A stretch of 64,000 nucleotides of DNA from Silurus meridionalis (lineage: Eukaryota > Chordata > Actinopteri > Siluriformes > Siluridae). The position numbers and the translations under genes were made by a program. The notes beneath the pieces are model-generated. The model ran no database searches. It was not told the origin of the DNA and was given only the letters and a program-made list of their open reading frames with translations. Of this stretch, positions 35,547 through 47,819 are shown piece by piece. The DNA lies in contig NC_060891.1 in assembly GCF_014805685.1 (NCBI RefSeq), forward strand, positions 3,449,001 through 3,513,000, written 5' to 3'. Positions within the stretch are counted from its first letter, which is position 1, and the number at the start of each line of letters is the position of its first letter.

Positions 35547-36042
35547 ATTGAGAAAGATGGCTTGTGTTTTATTTTTTTTTATTGTGTTTATATCATATAC
35601 TGAGTGATTATATCATATACTGTATAATAGATGTTTATTCTAAATGCAATCCAAACCACCATCTGATGAACACCTGAACATTGAGTATATAATGTATATA
35701 ACTGTGATATGCTTAGAATTCCATTAAATAATTGTTCAGAGTCAGAGATTTATTTTAATCTGAGACAGTTCAGCACTTGTAGGTGGTATGTTACACTTTA
35801 TGAGATGTACACAAGAACACAACAGAAATCCTTTAAGTAGGGTTGATTCCAAAGAGTTGGCATTATGCCATTTTTTGATCATTGAAAATATTTTATATTT
35901 TATTTAGTTTTCTTATAGTGTTACAGTTTTTTTTAAGTACAGCCGCCATTACAAGCCTGTAATCTGAGGAGCTAGCATTGGCTAGATAATGATGCCCAAG
36001 GGACACAAGTAATCTTTTTGACTACAACCCATATGTGTATAC

Positions 36043-36103
<61 letters not shown>

Positions 36104-36300
36104 GTCCCAATTTGCTCTTATGAGTCCCTCCACTCTTCTGGGAAAGAAGTTCGACTAGATTTTGTATCTTACTTAACTGAGTACACCTCTCACATTTCAG
36201 CAACCATTGTAGTAGATCTTCTCAAGAGACAATACTAAAGAAATTAAACTTGAATATATATTTTAGAGTAGTCAGTGTGCAATTATCAAGTATCATTATC
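35547..36300. other. ROS1 3' region
   Basis: AT-rich 3' UTR/spacer with an ATTAAA at 35,723, an (AT)n array at 36,046-36,101 and a short MITE-like piece ('cactcttctgggaaagaagt') at 36,108-36,170. No exon is seen. Confidence 0.5.
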
Positions 36301-36559
36301 AAGTAGCCCAGGGTATAATAACAGGGTATAATAACAACTAATCGTTTTTATATAATAGAGAAAAAAAATTATTGTATTCAGATGAAAATCTCATATGTAA
36401 ATAAATACATTTGTGTAACAAGAGGAGTGAAAAGTGCGCACGCACAAAATTGTTTTGAAATATTTCGTCTCCATTTTTTAGATGAATGTTTTTTCTTTTG
36501 ACTTTTTAATTAGAAAATAAAATTATTTATATTATTAGCATGTAGTTTTGCACCACGTT

Positions 36560-36820
36560 TTGGAGACAAGGTGAGGGAGGTGAGATTGAGATAGTTTGGA
36601 CATGTGCAGAGGGGGAACATGGGGTATATCAGTAGAAGAATGCTGAGGATGGAGCCACCAGGTAGGAGGAAAAGAGGAAGACCAAGAAGGAGGTTTATGG
36701 ATGTGGTGAAGGAAAACATGCAGGTAGTCGGTTTGAAAGAGGCAGATGTAGAGGACAGGGGGGTATGGAGACGGATGATCCGCTGTAGCGACCCCTACAG
36801 GAAGCAGCCGAAAGATACAT
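36560..36820 (+). pseudogene. C-terminal fragment of a LINE reverse transcriptase
   Basis: Reads FGHVQRGNMGYISRRMLRME, PPGRRKRGRPRRRFMDVVKE and then VWRRMIRCSDPY, with one stop at the start. This is the widespread C-terminal tail of a fish non-LTR reverse transcriptase, followed by its 3' UTR 'cgctgtagcgacccctac'. It is nested inside the fold-back element. The 5' part is missing. Confidence 0.75.
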
Positions 36821-37097
36821 CTTATATACTATTATACCTTGATAAACAAAAACCACGATGACGTCACAAAGAGGCTATAAATAAAGAAACGCGCTGGAGA
36901 AGGAAACAGAACGCTGCAGACTTCCTGACTGTTGAATTCGCTGGTTGTATTCTTTAGCATCAGCAGCAGATAAAAGTAGACATGTATGTAGTAGTATTTT
37001 TATTAGCAACATATTATAATAAAATAAAAAAAAAAATAAAGTAAATGAGATGTGCCTCACATCATCCCGTCCATCAGATTGAGCGTGTAGCTTGAAG

Positions 37098-37109
37098 TGC
37101 GCATGCGCA
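37098..37109. promoter_or_regulatory. Perfect NRF1-type palindrome upstream of ANKEF1
   Basis: TGCGCATGCGCA, the full NRF1 consensus, about 690 bp before the ANKEF1 start and inside the right arm of the fold-back element. NRF1 sites mark many CpG-poor housekeeping and testis promoters. Function here is inferred. Confidence 0.4.
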
Positions 37110-37234
37110 CACTCTCGCCAGAGCAATGTTATTTCCTTTTTTCAAACGAGATTCCTCTTTTTTTTTATTATAATATAAATACATTTCTATCATTAGATAA
37201 ATTCGATTAGTTGTTTTAATACCCTGGGCTACTT

Positions 37235-37740
37235 ATTACACGCATATTAACAACGTTTTATCTTACCTAAATTTAAACCTTCTTATGAATAAGTTGTTTA
37301 AGTAATTACAATATACACAGAAAATGACTTATGAAATATTTGTTGCCTTACAGCACTGCATTCAAAACTGCACATATAACTATAACCTACACAGAGTTAT
37401 CGTATTATAGATAAATAAACCTAGCATCCCATAATACACTTTTTTTTTTTTTTTTTAGAAAAATCAAAAAAAGTCGATTGTCAATTATATTTTTGTCAGA
37501 TTCAAAACTTAAAGCAACAATAACAACATGATAAAACTATTCCTCAAAATCGTCCGTCATAAAAACTAAGAGCAAAACTAAATCTAAACAAGTTTTTGAT
37601 ATGAACATTGTACGGTACGCTGACACTTTTGACCCGCTGCATGATTTTCATCTCCATCCCATTGTCAGGAGTTAATTTTCCGTTCTGTTTCTTTATGCAG
37701 GAACAGGTCTCATGAAGCAATTCCTGGTATAGGCAAGCCA
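37235..37740. other. ANKEF1 upstream region / 5' UTR
   Basis: AT-rich with a T-run at 37,441-37,456. A short upstream ORF (ATG at 37,713, MKQFLV) precedes the in-frame starts. No other gene. Confidence 0.45.
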
Positions 37741-40700
37741 ATGCGATTGCTGCGTTCTCCAAAGATGTTGATGCGGAGAAACGTCATGGCACATAGTAAA
37801 CTGGAGATCAAGCAGGTGTACAAACTGCTGCAGGAGGTACTCCAGCAGAATAAAGAGAAGGTGGTGCAGTTGTTGCGGTCCGGCGTTCCGGGTCTGATCA
37901 ACCTCACCGAGCCGAATGATGGGATCGGTGCCTTGCACTTGGCTGCGTTGAACAACTATCTGGAGATGGCTCAACTCCTCCTGTCCCTATATGCTCACCC
38001 TGACATCCAGAACAAATATGGACAGAGTGCAATCATGATGGCTGCAAAACTGGGTCATGTCGACATGGTGGCGCTTTTGGCTAATAATCAAGCCAACATG
38101 ACCTTGGTAGACAAAGAGGGCAAAGGTGAGCTTGGGTTTTTTTTGAGTTTATGTTTTGTAATAATAATGTGTTATTTGTTTATAGCTCTGACGTTATTAA
38201 GTCCCTATTTTTTTGTGTCATACAGGAATACTGTTCTACTGCATCAGCCCTACAAAAACACACAAGCAGATCTGGGAAATTGTTCTAAACAACAACATAA
38301 ATGTCAACAACATCGCGTACAGTGGGAGATCTGCATTCATGTTCGCCTGTGAACATGGAAAAGACTGTGAAAAGCTCTGTCTCCAGCTCTTAGAGAGAGG
38401 AGCTGACCCCAACGTCGCTGATCCGGTTTGTCTCAACCTCGCCCTTTTAACCAAAAGGATTGTGCCCAGGTTTTATTATAATACTAATAATATGTGTGTT
38501 TTCCAGTTGTCGGGGCGTACCCCTTTGATGGAGGCAGTCAGATTGGGATCTCTCACAGTCGTGAGAGAGATTCTGCAGAGAGGAGGAAACCCGAATGTTG
38601 TAGACAAGCAAAAACTGTCTGCCGCCCACATTGCAGCAGAAGGATTTATTGAGGTAACAGAGGGTTTCTGTAAACGAGGGGAAATATTTCATACACAGCA
38701 TTCCTATGCTTACTACTATTACTATTAATTATACTATTAAATACTATTATTACTCAGGTGCTGCAGTGCAACCAATGTTTATATTATTGTCTCAGGCCCT
38801 GATTCTGTTGTCAGCGTACTCGGCTGATTTCAACCTGGTGTCGTCGCTGGGGAACACGCCATTACATGAAGCCGCAGCCAAAGGCTGCGTTCAATGCTGC
38901 AGGTTTTTGATTCAGAGAGGTGCGTTAGTTACAGTTCAAATGACAGTGACAAAGTGACAAATCCACAGCATAGACTTTTCTGGAACGAGCTCCAAATTAA
39001 AGCTCTCAGTTTCGCATCGCATCTCCTTATTATTGTATGTATTTTATTATCAGGGTGCAAGTTGATGACGAGGAACCACCAGTACCTTCTACCGAGTCAG
39101 GTGGCTGAGCTCAACAACCACAAAGCTGCTGTGAAAGAACTTAAAGAATCAGAGAAAGATCTGCAATCAGGACTGCTCTCAGCGTTCTTCGATCAGGCCC
39201 GCTTACACGATTGGGCATTTGAGCATGAAGCAGTGCTCAGACAGGCCTTCCAATCTGCAGAGAAGTCAGACGCTTGTATTTCAGAGGAGACTTTTTTGTC
39301 CGTCTTGAAGGCTTATTACGCCCCAATAGACGACGATGGCCTTCAAACTGTCGCAGACAAGCTCATCAGGAGATCCGCGGGTGACATCGACATAGATGAC
39401 TTCTTCCTGGATGTCGGCTACCTGCCAAATAAATACCATCTCTCATCCTTTCACCATTCATTGACCAGAGGCGCAAGAGTGATGGACAAGATTGTCAACC
39501 AGTCCATTAATGATACATGTATTATAAGACGTGGCCATACTCTATCCTCCATCTTAAAGCCCAAACCTGTTTACATCAGCATTAATGACTGTGTAAAAAG
39601 GAATGACTTTGGGTCTCTTTACATAGCATTAAGACAAAATATTCCTGTTGACATTAGAGATCATTTTTACAAAACACCTCTTATGAACGCCTGCATCTCC
39701 GGGAACCGCAAGATGGTTCGCTACCTCATCGCACACGGGTAAGGAGAACTACAGAATGGGAATGGAATCATATCAGTGCTCTCATTTTTTCGAAGGCCAC
39801 AAAGTGAAAATTTGTCTATAATCTATGTTTTCAGGGCAAACGTGAATACATGCGATGACCTGAAGTGGACTAGCCTACATCACGCCTGCTTTTGCGGACA
39901 CACCGAAATAGTTCAACTCCTTCTTGAGCACGGTGCTATTGTAGACGCCATTACTATCCACAAAGTGACACCGCTAATGAGGGCCATCCAAAGCAGCAAG
40001 CTCAGCTGTGTGGATCTTCTCATCAAGTCTGGGGCAAACATCCTGGCCACAAACAAGCGCGGTACTTACTCAATTATCAGTATGGCTCATTTAATGCACA
40101 TGGACCCCCAAAAGTCATTTCTTAGTGAATGGGGCTTTTCCTGATGTCTAATGCAGAACTAATTCTCTGGTGGAGCATTTAATCCATTTAAGAGTTGCGG
40201 CAAAGATCTGACTTGTATTTTTACTTGCCTTTTTGTGTGTGTGTGTGTGTGTGTGCAGGTCAAGACTGCATGCTCCTCGCCCAGATGTATGGAAGTCCAC
40301 AAATCCGAGCTCTGGTTAGACATACATTGTATCAGGTACCAGAGGTGAAAACAGTAAGACTGATGGAATTCTCATTACACATGTTACACTATACTACACT
40401 TTACTACACCATGCCATCACATAGTATGTTGAATATTGGTTAATTTAGCAAGAAATTTAAATAAGAAGTTATTTTAGCAGGTACTTTTTCATCAGAGTGT
40501 GTGAGAGCGTACTATTTCAGCTTAAACTTTAGTCTAGAAAGCCGGACATGGGCTAGTATTTCACATAGTAGTATATAGTTTAGTAAATAACCTCTAAGGT
40601 TTTTTTCCATATGTGTGTATTTGTGTTTTGCAGAAGAATGTGACTAATAGAATGCCAAAACAGTGTCAGCAAGCTATGAAAGTAAATGTAGCTTTTAAAC

Positions 40701-41157
40701 CTGGGGCTAGAAATTACTTTAGTACCAGCGCCTTTCAAAGAGTGAGTAAATACTTCCTGATTTATTTCCACAAACTGATGCACCACTCTTTCACTATATA
40801 ATGTAAATAAATTCTATAGACCTTACACAGTAAAGTGTTTAGTATAAGAGTGTAAGCGGTGAGATGTGTGAAGGCATAGATATATAAGAGATAGTCACAT
40901 ATATACAAATAGAATATATATAAAAACAGCAATTTCTAATGTTTAAAATGTGTGTGTTGTAGGACTCGGTGAAGAGGTTTCTGTCAAGCTCTGACTTCAA
41001 GCAGCAGATGGCAGGGAGAAGGATTTATTTGACAGATAGCATGATGAACATTAGAAGAACGGGACAGAGTCATCAACACTCCAGGGAGAGTCTGAGACTG
41101 TCTGGCATTAACTCAAGCTTTCCTGCCTCTCGAATGTCTGGAGTCTATCATCACTAA
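37741..41157 (+). CDS. ankef1: ANKEF1, ankyrin repeat and EF-hand domain protein
   Basis: Nine coding exons with matching phases: 37741-38125, 38226-38425, 38507-38653, 38796-38919, 39054-39738, 39835-40061, 40259-40353, 40634-40741, 40963-41157. The preferred start is ATG 37786 (MAHSKLEIKQVYKLL), which aligns with the known N-terminus and gives 706 residues; ATG 37741 would add 15. N-terminal ankyrin repeats (about residues 40-280) include GIGALHLAALNN, SGRTPLMEAVRLGS and GNTPLHEAAAKGC. A middle EF-hand-like region (about 325-400: AVLRQAFQSAEKSDACISEE) lacks the canonical acidic calcium ligands. C-terminal ankyrin repeats follow (YKTPLMNACISGN, KWTSLHHACFCGH). Mammalian ANKEF1 is testis-enriched and linked to sperm axoneme function. 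Size is near the human protein (about 776). The C-terminal tail (RRIYLTDSMMNIRRTG) is more divergent. Confidence 0.93.
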
Positions 41158-42084
41158 CTAACTGTCTTCTCTAATTGTCTCTATTGCCGTGTTTTCAATC
41201 TCAAGGATTGGTGGGTTTTTTGTTTCTTTCTGTTTGGGAATCTGTTTTGAAATCTTTTTGTCTTTGCCTCAACACGAACATATATGCAGTGTGCGTACAC
41301 ACGCTAACTGCTAGAGGAATGATAATAATAAGTGGTTGATAATGAACTGAAAGACAGCAGCTTTACACACAGGCTATGATGCAGTAAATATTGTCACATA
41401 CAAGCATGGCCGCCCACAGACTACACCGCCCACCAAGTGCAGTGCTATTTGTACTGTCGCCAAAATATTGGTTGAGCATGACCGGCTTCAGTTTTACACA
41501 CATTACACACATGAACAGAGACTCTAAACTCGTTCAAAGTTATCACTCTTTATTGTTCCTGTACACCTGAGCTACCAAACCCTGTTCTTTATTTTGCCCT
41601 TTTTTATATTGACTTGTCCCAGTCATGTTCTTCTTTTTGTACATCGCCTGACCTTTGCTGATCTTTGGCCATGACCCTGCCTTGATTCATTAAAGATTTA
41701 AAGTTTACAGACACCCGCTTGCATCCCAGTGTGCTTTATAAACCTATACATACTAAAATAAATCTTTTTATCTTATTATTATCCCTGTGAATCTTTCTGT
41801 GTTATAAAATGATTTAACAATAGTAATGATTTAAAATTTGAATTTGCTATTGTGCAAAAACCTTCAAATGAGCCTTGGATAATTTCACATGATTTTGACA
41901 CATCATTGATAACTTGCACTATCACTTTTGCATCACTCTTGATTAGCGCATGCATTTCATTTTGCAACTCATTTCTCACATTTATTGTAGTATTTCACAG
42001 TCTTTCCATTCTTGCTCAGGTGTTTTTTTATTGTTATGTATAGTCTGGTGCTTTGTAAAATATGCATACGCATGTGAATACTAA
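41158..42084. other. ANKEF1 3' region
   Basis: 3' UTR and spacer. ATTAAA at 41,689 and AATAAA at 41,757 are candidate polyadenylation signals. I see no exon or clear repeat. Confidence 0.45.
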
Positions 42085-42104
42085 TGCAAACCACTGTAGT
42101 GAAG

Positions 42105-43125
42105 TTGGGAGCACTGAGATCGGGTATTGGTTGTTGAGAACAATTGTGATCAGTGATTGGTCTTTCAGAACAATGGTGATCAGTAAATGGCCATTGACAA
42201 CAATGGTGCTCAGTGATTGGCTGTTGAGAACCATAGTGATCTGTAATTGGTTGCTGAGAACAATGGTGATAAGCGGTTGGTCTTTGTAAACAATAGTGAT
42301 CAGTGTTTGGTGGTTTTCAAACAATAGTGATTAATCATTAGTTGTTGAGAACAATAGTGATCAGGGACTAGTTGTTGATAAAAAATAGTGATCAGGGATT
42401 GATCATTGAGAATAATGACAGTTAGTGTTTTGTTGTTGGAAACAATAGTGATTAGTGATTTCTTGTTCAATGATGACTGGTGATTAGACTTGGAGAACAG
42501 TTGTGACCAGGGATTGGTTGTTGAGATAAATGTAATCGATCAATCAACAGTAGTGATCTGTGATTGGCTTGTGACAATTGTGACCAGGGATTTACTTTGC
42601 TAGAAATAGTAATCAGTGACTGGTAGTTGAGAACAATTTTGATTGGTGATTACTCTGAGAGAACAATTGTGATTGGTTGTTCAGAACAATTGTGACCAGG
42701 GATTTGTCGTTGCTAGAAATAGTAATCAGTGACTGGTAGTTGAGAACAATGGTGATTGGCAAATAGTCTTGGAGAACAATCGTGATTGGTTGTTCAGAAC
42801 AATTGCGACCAGGTAATGGTCGTTGGGAGAAATAGTAATCAGTGACTAGTTGTTGAGAACAATGGTGATTGGTGATTAGTCTTGAAGAACAATTGTGACC
42901 AGGTAATGGTCATTGGGAGAAATAGTAAGCAGTGACAGGTCGTTGAGAACAATTTTGATTGGTTATTAGTCTTGGAGAACAATTGTGGTTGGTTGTTCAA
43001 AACAATTGTGACCAGGTAATGGTCGTTGAGAGAAATAGTATCAATTAAAGGTCATTGAGAACAATGGTGATTAGTGATTAGTCGCTGGGTGAAATGATCA
43101 GTCGTTGAGAACTGTGGTAATCAGT
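42105..43125. repeat. Minisatellite of about 30-bp units upstream of STYX
   Basis: Degenerate tandem units, one example beginning 'agaacaatggtgatcagtga' and ending 'ttggttgttg', repeat with a 30-bp period for about 1 kb (roughly 34 units). Later units carry variants such as 'gaccaggtaatggtcgttg'. Higher-order repetition is visible: the block 'tagaaatagtaatcagtgactggtag'-type units returns several times. Confidence 0.85.
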
Positions 43126-43249
43126 GGGCAAAGTCTCCAACACTGAACCCAACTACTGAACTGAACGAAAGCCGGATGAAAATGCTGAGTCGCGCTTGCG
43201 TCCCTCCCTCGACCGTCAAAAAGAAGGACGCTCGCTCCCGAAATCGCGT

Positions 43250-43259
43250 GTCACGTGAC
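43250..43259. promoter_or_regulatory. Palindromic E-box in the STYX promoter
   Basis: GTCACGTGAC, a USF/TFE-type E-box in a GC-rich stretch 26 bp before a YY1-type site and about 160 bp before the STYX start. Confidence 0.5.
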
Positions 43260-43281
43260 CCAGCCCTGACCGGGCGGAGCA

Positions 43282-43291
43282 AACATGGCGG
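43282..43291 (+). promoter_or_regulatory. YY1-type motif at the STYX transcription start region
   Basis: AACATGGCGG matches the YY1 consensus (AANATGGCGG) that often lies just inside the first exon of housekeeping genes. Its ATG opens a 15-codon upstream ORF (MADTRAELRDEPQCDC) ending at 43,335. Confidence 0.5.
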
Positions 43292-43420
43292 ACACGCGTG
43301 CGGAGCTCCGGGACGAACCTCAGTGTGATTGCTAACGCTAGTTTCGCGTCAGGCGTGTTTCTTAAAACTCGGCTTGTTGACGAAGTCTGGCTCTCAGACG
43401 CCATTCACAAAGCCGCAAGT

Positions 43421-44577
43421 ATGGACGAGGGGAATAAGATACAGTTTCCGTCCCTTCCTGTCTGCAAGGAGGACCAATTGGTATGCTAGCTATGCGAGCT
43501 AATGGTAGTTTATGAAAAGAATACACTTTTTATATAAACACATTTAAAAAATGTATACCCCAAGTGAATGGGGTCTTCACAATATATGTATGTATTTTTT
43601 AATAAATTGTTTGAGTTCATTTCTGAGGGTTTTTTTCTAAGGGTTTGCACCCAATGCCAATTGAATACTTAGGGCACTACATAGGATGTCTAAAGTCGTT
43701 ACATCATGATATAAGAAGTGTCCGGATGTAGGGTGTACTGCCTGGATTAGGACTGTACCAGTGTCTTAGACGGTGCATTATAATAGCAGATGAAATTGCT
43801 AATTTTGTACATTTCTATAGTGTTTTTTATTTTTGTATTTCTTACAGGACTGGTCATATGAAATGCGTAGAGAGATGCAGGTATCTTATTTTCTACACTG
43901 TGACGTCTTATAACCTCCACATGTAGGTGGTGTCCCTAAAGCAACTCAACTCACTGCAATGTGTTTCTTATTTTAAAGGAGATCCTCCCTGGACTCTACC
44001 TAGGGCCCTACTCTGCAGCAATGAAGAGCAAGGTAATCCCTGTCTCAAAGCACAACTCCACCAGGGTGATGAAGATGATGGGAAAATGGTGGACTAGGCA
44101 CAACCTCGGTGCTGTTTTGTGCTCGAATGCATAAGGGTGTTGATTATTTTTCAAGAAAAGCAGCTGGAATAGTAGCACCAGCTCTAATTCAAATAATGGC
44201 TTTCACAGATTAACATGCTCGGATTTGCTGCAGTGGTACGGTCTGGCTCTTTTCAGACATGTAATAGCATTATAGGTAACTAGAAATGATTAAAAAGTTG
44301 AATTTGCATGTTTAAAAAAGATATCATGACTCAGTTTGTTTTATTTCAGACTGTAAATGCCTTGATTTGTTTATTGCATAATTGATAATGGATTGTCATG
44401 GAAGACAAAGTGATTTATTTATTTATTTTTTGTTTGTCTTTTTAGCTCTCAATATTGGAAAAGCAGGGAATAACTCATATAGTGTGTGTGCGCCAAGATA
44501 TCGAGGCCAACTTCATCAAACCCAACTTCCCCCTCAAATTTAAGTATGTAAATTGTTTCGCATTAATGCTACTGCTA

Positions 44578-44669
<92 letters not shown>

Positions 44670-46533
44670 CGAAAATTGCTGAGTTGAGTACGTACAAGTT
44701 TCAGGCCCAATAAATAAGGTGTGGCTTGTCTGTCTTTCGTGATTGTTGCTCTTGATGAAGGTGATGTGGCCTCTGCTGTCATACCTATACCTATATATTA
44801 GTGAAGGAGGCGTGGCCTCTGTACCTCTCAGGATTAGTGAAGGAGGTGTGGCCTATGTGACTATAATAACTAATGAAGAAGGTGTGGTCCTTGTTCCTGT
44901 CTCGGTTAATGAAAAAGGTATTGTCACTGTGGCTAAAAAGATTATTAAATGGGGTGTGGTCTCTGTCATTCCCAGTGAAGGTGTGGGGTAGGATGAGTGA
45001 CTACTTGGCCTTTTGCCCCTAAATAAATAAGGCATTTCCTCTGTCCTCATCAGCTGTACTCAAAGGAGTCATGGCCATGAAGAAGACGTGTCTCAAACTC
45101 ACTAGTTGTGTCCACTTTGGCTGTTATGTGTTGTAAAGGAAGTGTGTCCACTGTATCGTCTCTGTAGGTCAGAACTCGACTCTAGAAGACACTACATTTC
45201 CTTTATGTATGATTCTCTGTACAAAGTCTTCAGTGCATATTAAAGAGAACATTCTCTCAGCCTAGTGTTTGACTCTTATTTCAGTGATCAAGCTTCACTA
45301 ATTTTATGTAATTTTTTGCAGATACCTCGTTTTAGATATTGCAGACAACCCTGTGGAGAACATCATCAAATATTTCCAAATGGTTTGTTATAATCCTTAC
45401 ATATAATAATCTTCCTGTATATTGTAATGGATGTCTTCATATCCTTAACAATCTCTTTTTTTTATTTGCTCTCAGACGAAGGAATTTATTGATGGCTGTT
45501 TAGAGACTGGAGGTAACTCACGATCGATTGTGATACTGATTTATTTCTGTATAGAATCTACAGGATTGTTTATGATGTCGTTTTTAATCTGTCTCAGTGA
45601 TGACATCATGTTTAAAAAGCTAAAATTTATTTCTACAGGAAAGGTTCTCGTTCATGGGAATGCTGGGATTTCAAGAAGGTATGAAGCATTTCATTTGCTT
45701 AATAATAATTGTGTATATATGAATATAATGCTTTGCTGTTACGGGTAGCTCTAAATGTTTTTACAACGCCACCAAGTGGCCATTTCTGACTGCAGTGTTA
45801 ATAGATTAATCACCTGGCTTTTTAAAAAAAAAAGAGATTTTGTATTGTAGATGGACAATATTGTTGCAGGTTTATTTATATCTGGAAACAATTTTTTTTC
45901 ACAGCACAAATATTATACAAACTTAGAATGTCAAAATGGTTGGATTTATATTAAATATTTCTTTTAACCAGTTGTCGATTAGAGCCAGGGATAATTTTTT
46001 TCTTTTGCGACAGCCTTATTATAGAAAAAGTTATACAGCACGTTTCCTTCTGCTGATCTTGTTTTATTCTTTCCTCCAGCGCTGCCTTAGTTATTGCTTA
46101 CCTTATGGAAACATTCGGTGTGAAGTACAGGTAATTATCAAAATGTCTCATTTTATAAAAATAAAATTTTTTATACATTATTTGTAAGTTTTGTTTTGCA
46201 CTCAGTATTTTGTGCATTTATTTTTATTTTCCTCCACAGGGAAGCTTTCAGTCACGTCCAAGAGCGGAGATTCTGCATCAACCCTAACATAGGATTCGTG
46301 CATCAGCTGCAGGTATGAGGACGATTTTGGAGTAGCATACCAGCAAATCATCGGCAAGTGGGTGGTTGGGTAGATAGATGGTATGGATGGACAGACGAAC
46401 ATAGATAGATAGTTTGATGGATTGATAGATTGACACAGACATGGATAGGTAGATGGATGGATGGATGGATGGATGGATGGATGGATAGATAGATAGATAG
46501 ATGTTTTACAGACAGATGTAGATTGACAGATCG

Positions 46534-46597
<64 letters not shown>

Positions 46598-47253
46598 GTG
46601 TTCTTGGATAAAGTTCTGTTCTCTTGTTTCTTGTATTTTGTAGGAATATGAAGCGATCTATCTTGCCAGACTAACCATCAAGATGATGTCACCCATTCAG
46701 CTAGGTCGAACATTCTCCATTCAAGCAGGTCAGTTTGTTTTCTACGAGGGCTGAAGAAGTGACATTTTCATTTCTAGGAGTGAGATGGCTATTAAAAACA
46801 TATCGTAATGACCTAACCGAGCTAAAAAGAGCTCAACGGGGGATTTCTGCATGGGGTTTAACTTGTATGGTAAATATGGTGATTTTGTTAAATGAGTCAA
46901 GGCACCAAAGTTGGGAGGGGAAAAAAATGTTGATTGAGAAATATAATGAAACCCACCAACAGGTCCAGTATTAGTAGACATGGAGCTCTCTTTAGTTCTG
47001 TCAGTAGTAGCTATTTGTTAAATGTTTCATTTAATGTCTACTTTATCTGGGTGTGATTTGGAGCAGCAGATTTCTATCATAATAAATTTGTGTTAAAATT
47101 TAGTGTTCTTTTTATCCATTGTCAGTTTCCAAAAAAACAAAACCCCTGCTAACAATCTTCCCCTTTTTCCCCCCCACAGGGAGCCGGAAACGAACACTAG
47201 AAGACGACGACGATTTTGGGAATACGCAAGTTCATGCGGCGCAAAACGGATAG
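43421..47253 (+). CDS. styx: STYX, pseudophosphatase (complete)
   Basis: Eleven coding exons with consistent phases: 43421-43480, 43848-43880, 43979-44032, 44446-44543, 45322-45382, 45476-45512, 45639-45678, 46080-46130, 46240-46312, 46644-46728, 47180-47253. They total 666 nt, 221 residues (human 223). The dual-specificity phosphatase fold is clear: EILPGLYLGPYSAAMKSK, the WPD-loop-equivalent region (YLVLDIADNPVENI), and the signature HGNAGISRS. The catalytic Cys of HCxxGxxR is Gly, so it binds phosphoproteins without hydrolysing them. STYX is known to anchor ERK in the nucleus and to affect FBXW7. The end EDDDDFGNTQVHAAQNG is typical. The start MDEGNKIQFPSLP aligns with the known N-terminus. 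The frame is open upstream to an ATG at 43,298, but that extension is not expected. It is convergent with GNPNAT1, the known neighbour. Confidence 0.97.
44580..44668. repeat. (GT)n-(GA)n microsatellite
   Basis: About 29 GT units followed by about 14 GA units, 36 bp after the STYX exon ending at 44,543. Confidence 0.95.
44755..45000. repeat. Minisatellite of about 36-bp units in a STYX intron
   Basis: Units of the form 'gaaggaggtgtggcctctgt' plus about 16 variable bases ending '-attagt' repeat five to six times. The 36-bp period keeps a reading frame open (EGGVASV, EGGVAYV, EEGVVLV), but the frame has no start context or splice sites, and this is intron. Confidence 0.75.
46450..46598. repeat. 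(GGAT)n and (TCTA)n microsatellites
   Basis: About 8 GGAT units at 46,452-46,485, then about 16 TCTA units at 46,533-46,597, in the STYX intron before the exon at 46,644. Confidence 0.95.
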
Positions 47254-47703
47254 ACGTACTTTAGTGCTTAGCTGCATTGGATATGTTTTGTTGTTTTACA
47301 TTTTTATGGGATTAAAAATTGTACATATTGTGACTTTTTTTGGTAAAAAAACAAACAAACAAAAAAAAACCAGGCAAACATCAATTTAAAAAAATAAAAT
47401 TGGGGGGGTGGGGATGAAGAGTACTCCTCGAAGCAGGGGAACATTTGATATTTGTTGGGGGGGTTTGAGCCGTATGCACTGATGTTTTTTGCAGTTTTAT
47501 AATATTTAACACATTTTGCATTTGCAGTGGGACAGTATTGCAATAATGCCCTTTTGATACTTGAAGTCGTCTTTATTTTTTTCGCTACATGATTGCATTA
47601 AAGGAACGTGAATGGACAAAACGAGGACGACGCTCGAACGAGCGCGGGGAAGCGTTCGGGCAGAGAGAAAACTTCAACGCTTGCGAGAATTAACAACCTA
47701 CTC

Positions 47704-47709
47704 AATAAA
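47704..47709 (+). terminator. Candidate STYX polyadenylation signal
   Basis: AATAAA about 450 nt after the STYX stop, followed within 50 nt by T-rich sequence. Confidence 0.45.
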
Positions 47710-47819
47710 ATGATGTGGCTGAATCGTTAATAATCGCTTGGTTTTTCATGTCAGATTTCAGAATTTGCATCGTTTTGGGAGTTTTTTGCGAATGTAGTGT
47801 CTTTGTACGACTTTATAAA

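Larger units (their letters stand above)
36301..37234. mobile_element. Fold-back-type element with long terminal inverted repeats
   Basis: 'aagtagcccagggtat' at 36,301 recurs inverted at 37,219-37,234. The similarity continues inward: 'aacaactaatcg' near 36,333 against 'cgattagttgtt' at 37,204-37,215, and 'gtgcgcacgcac' near 36,436 against 'gtgcgcatgcgcac' at 37,097-37,110. The arms are thus about 140 bp and imperfect. The centre carries an unrelated retrotransposon fragment. No transposase ORF is present. Confidence 0.6.

Noticed and set aside
44743..44991. 82-codon ORF with 12-residue EGGVAxV repeats in a STYX intron
   Set aside because: Product of the 36-bp minisatellite keeping frame; no promoter, splice sites or homologue.
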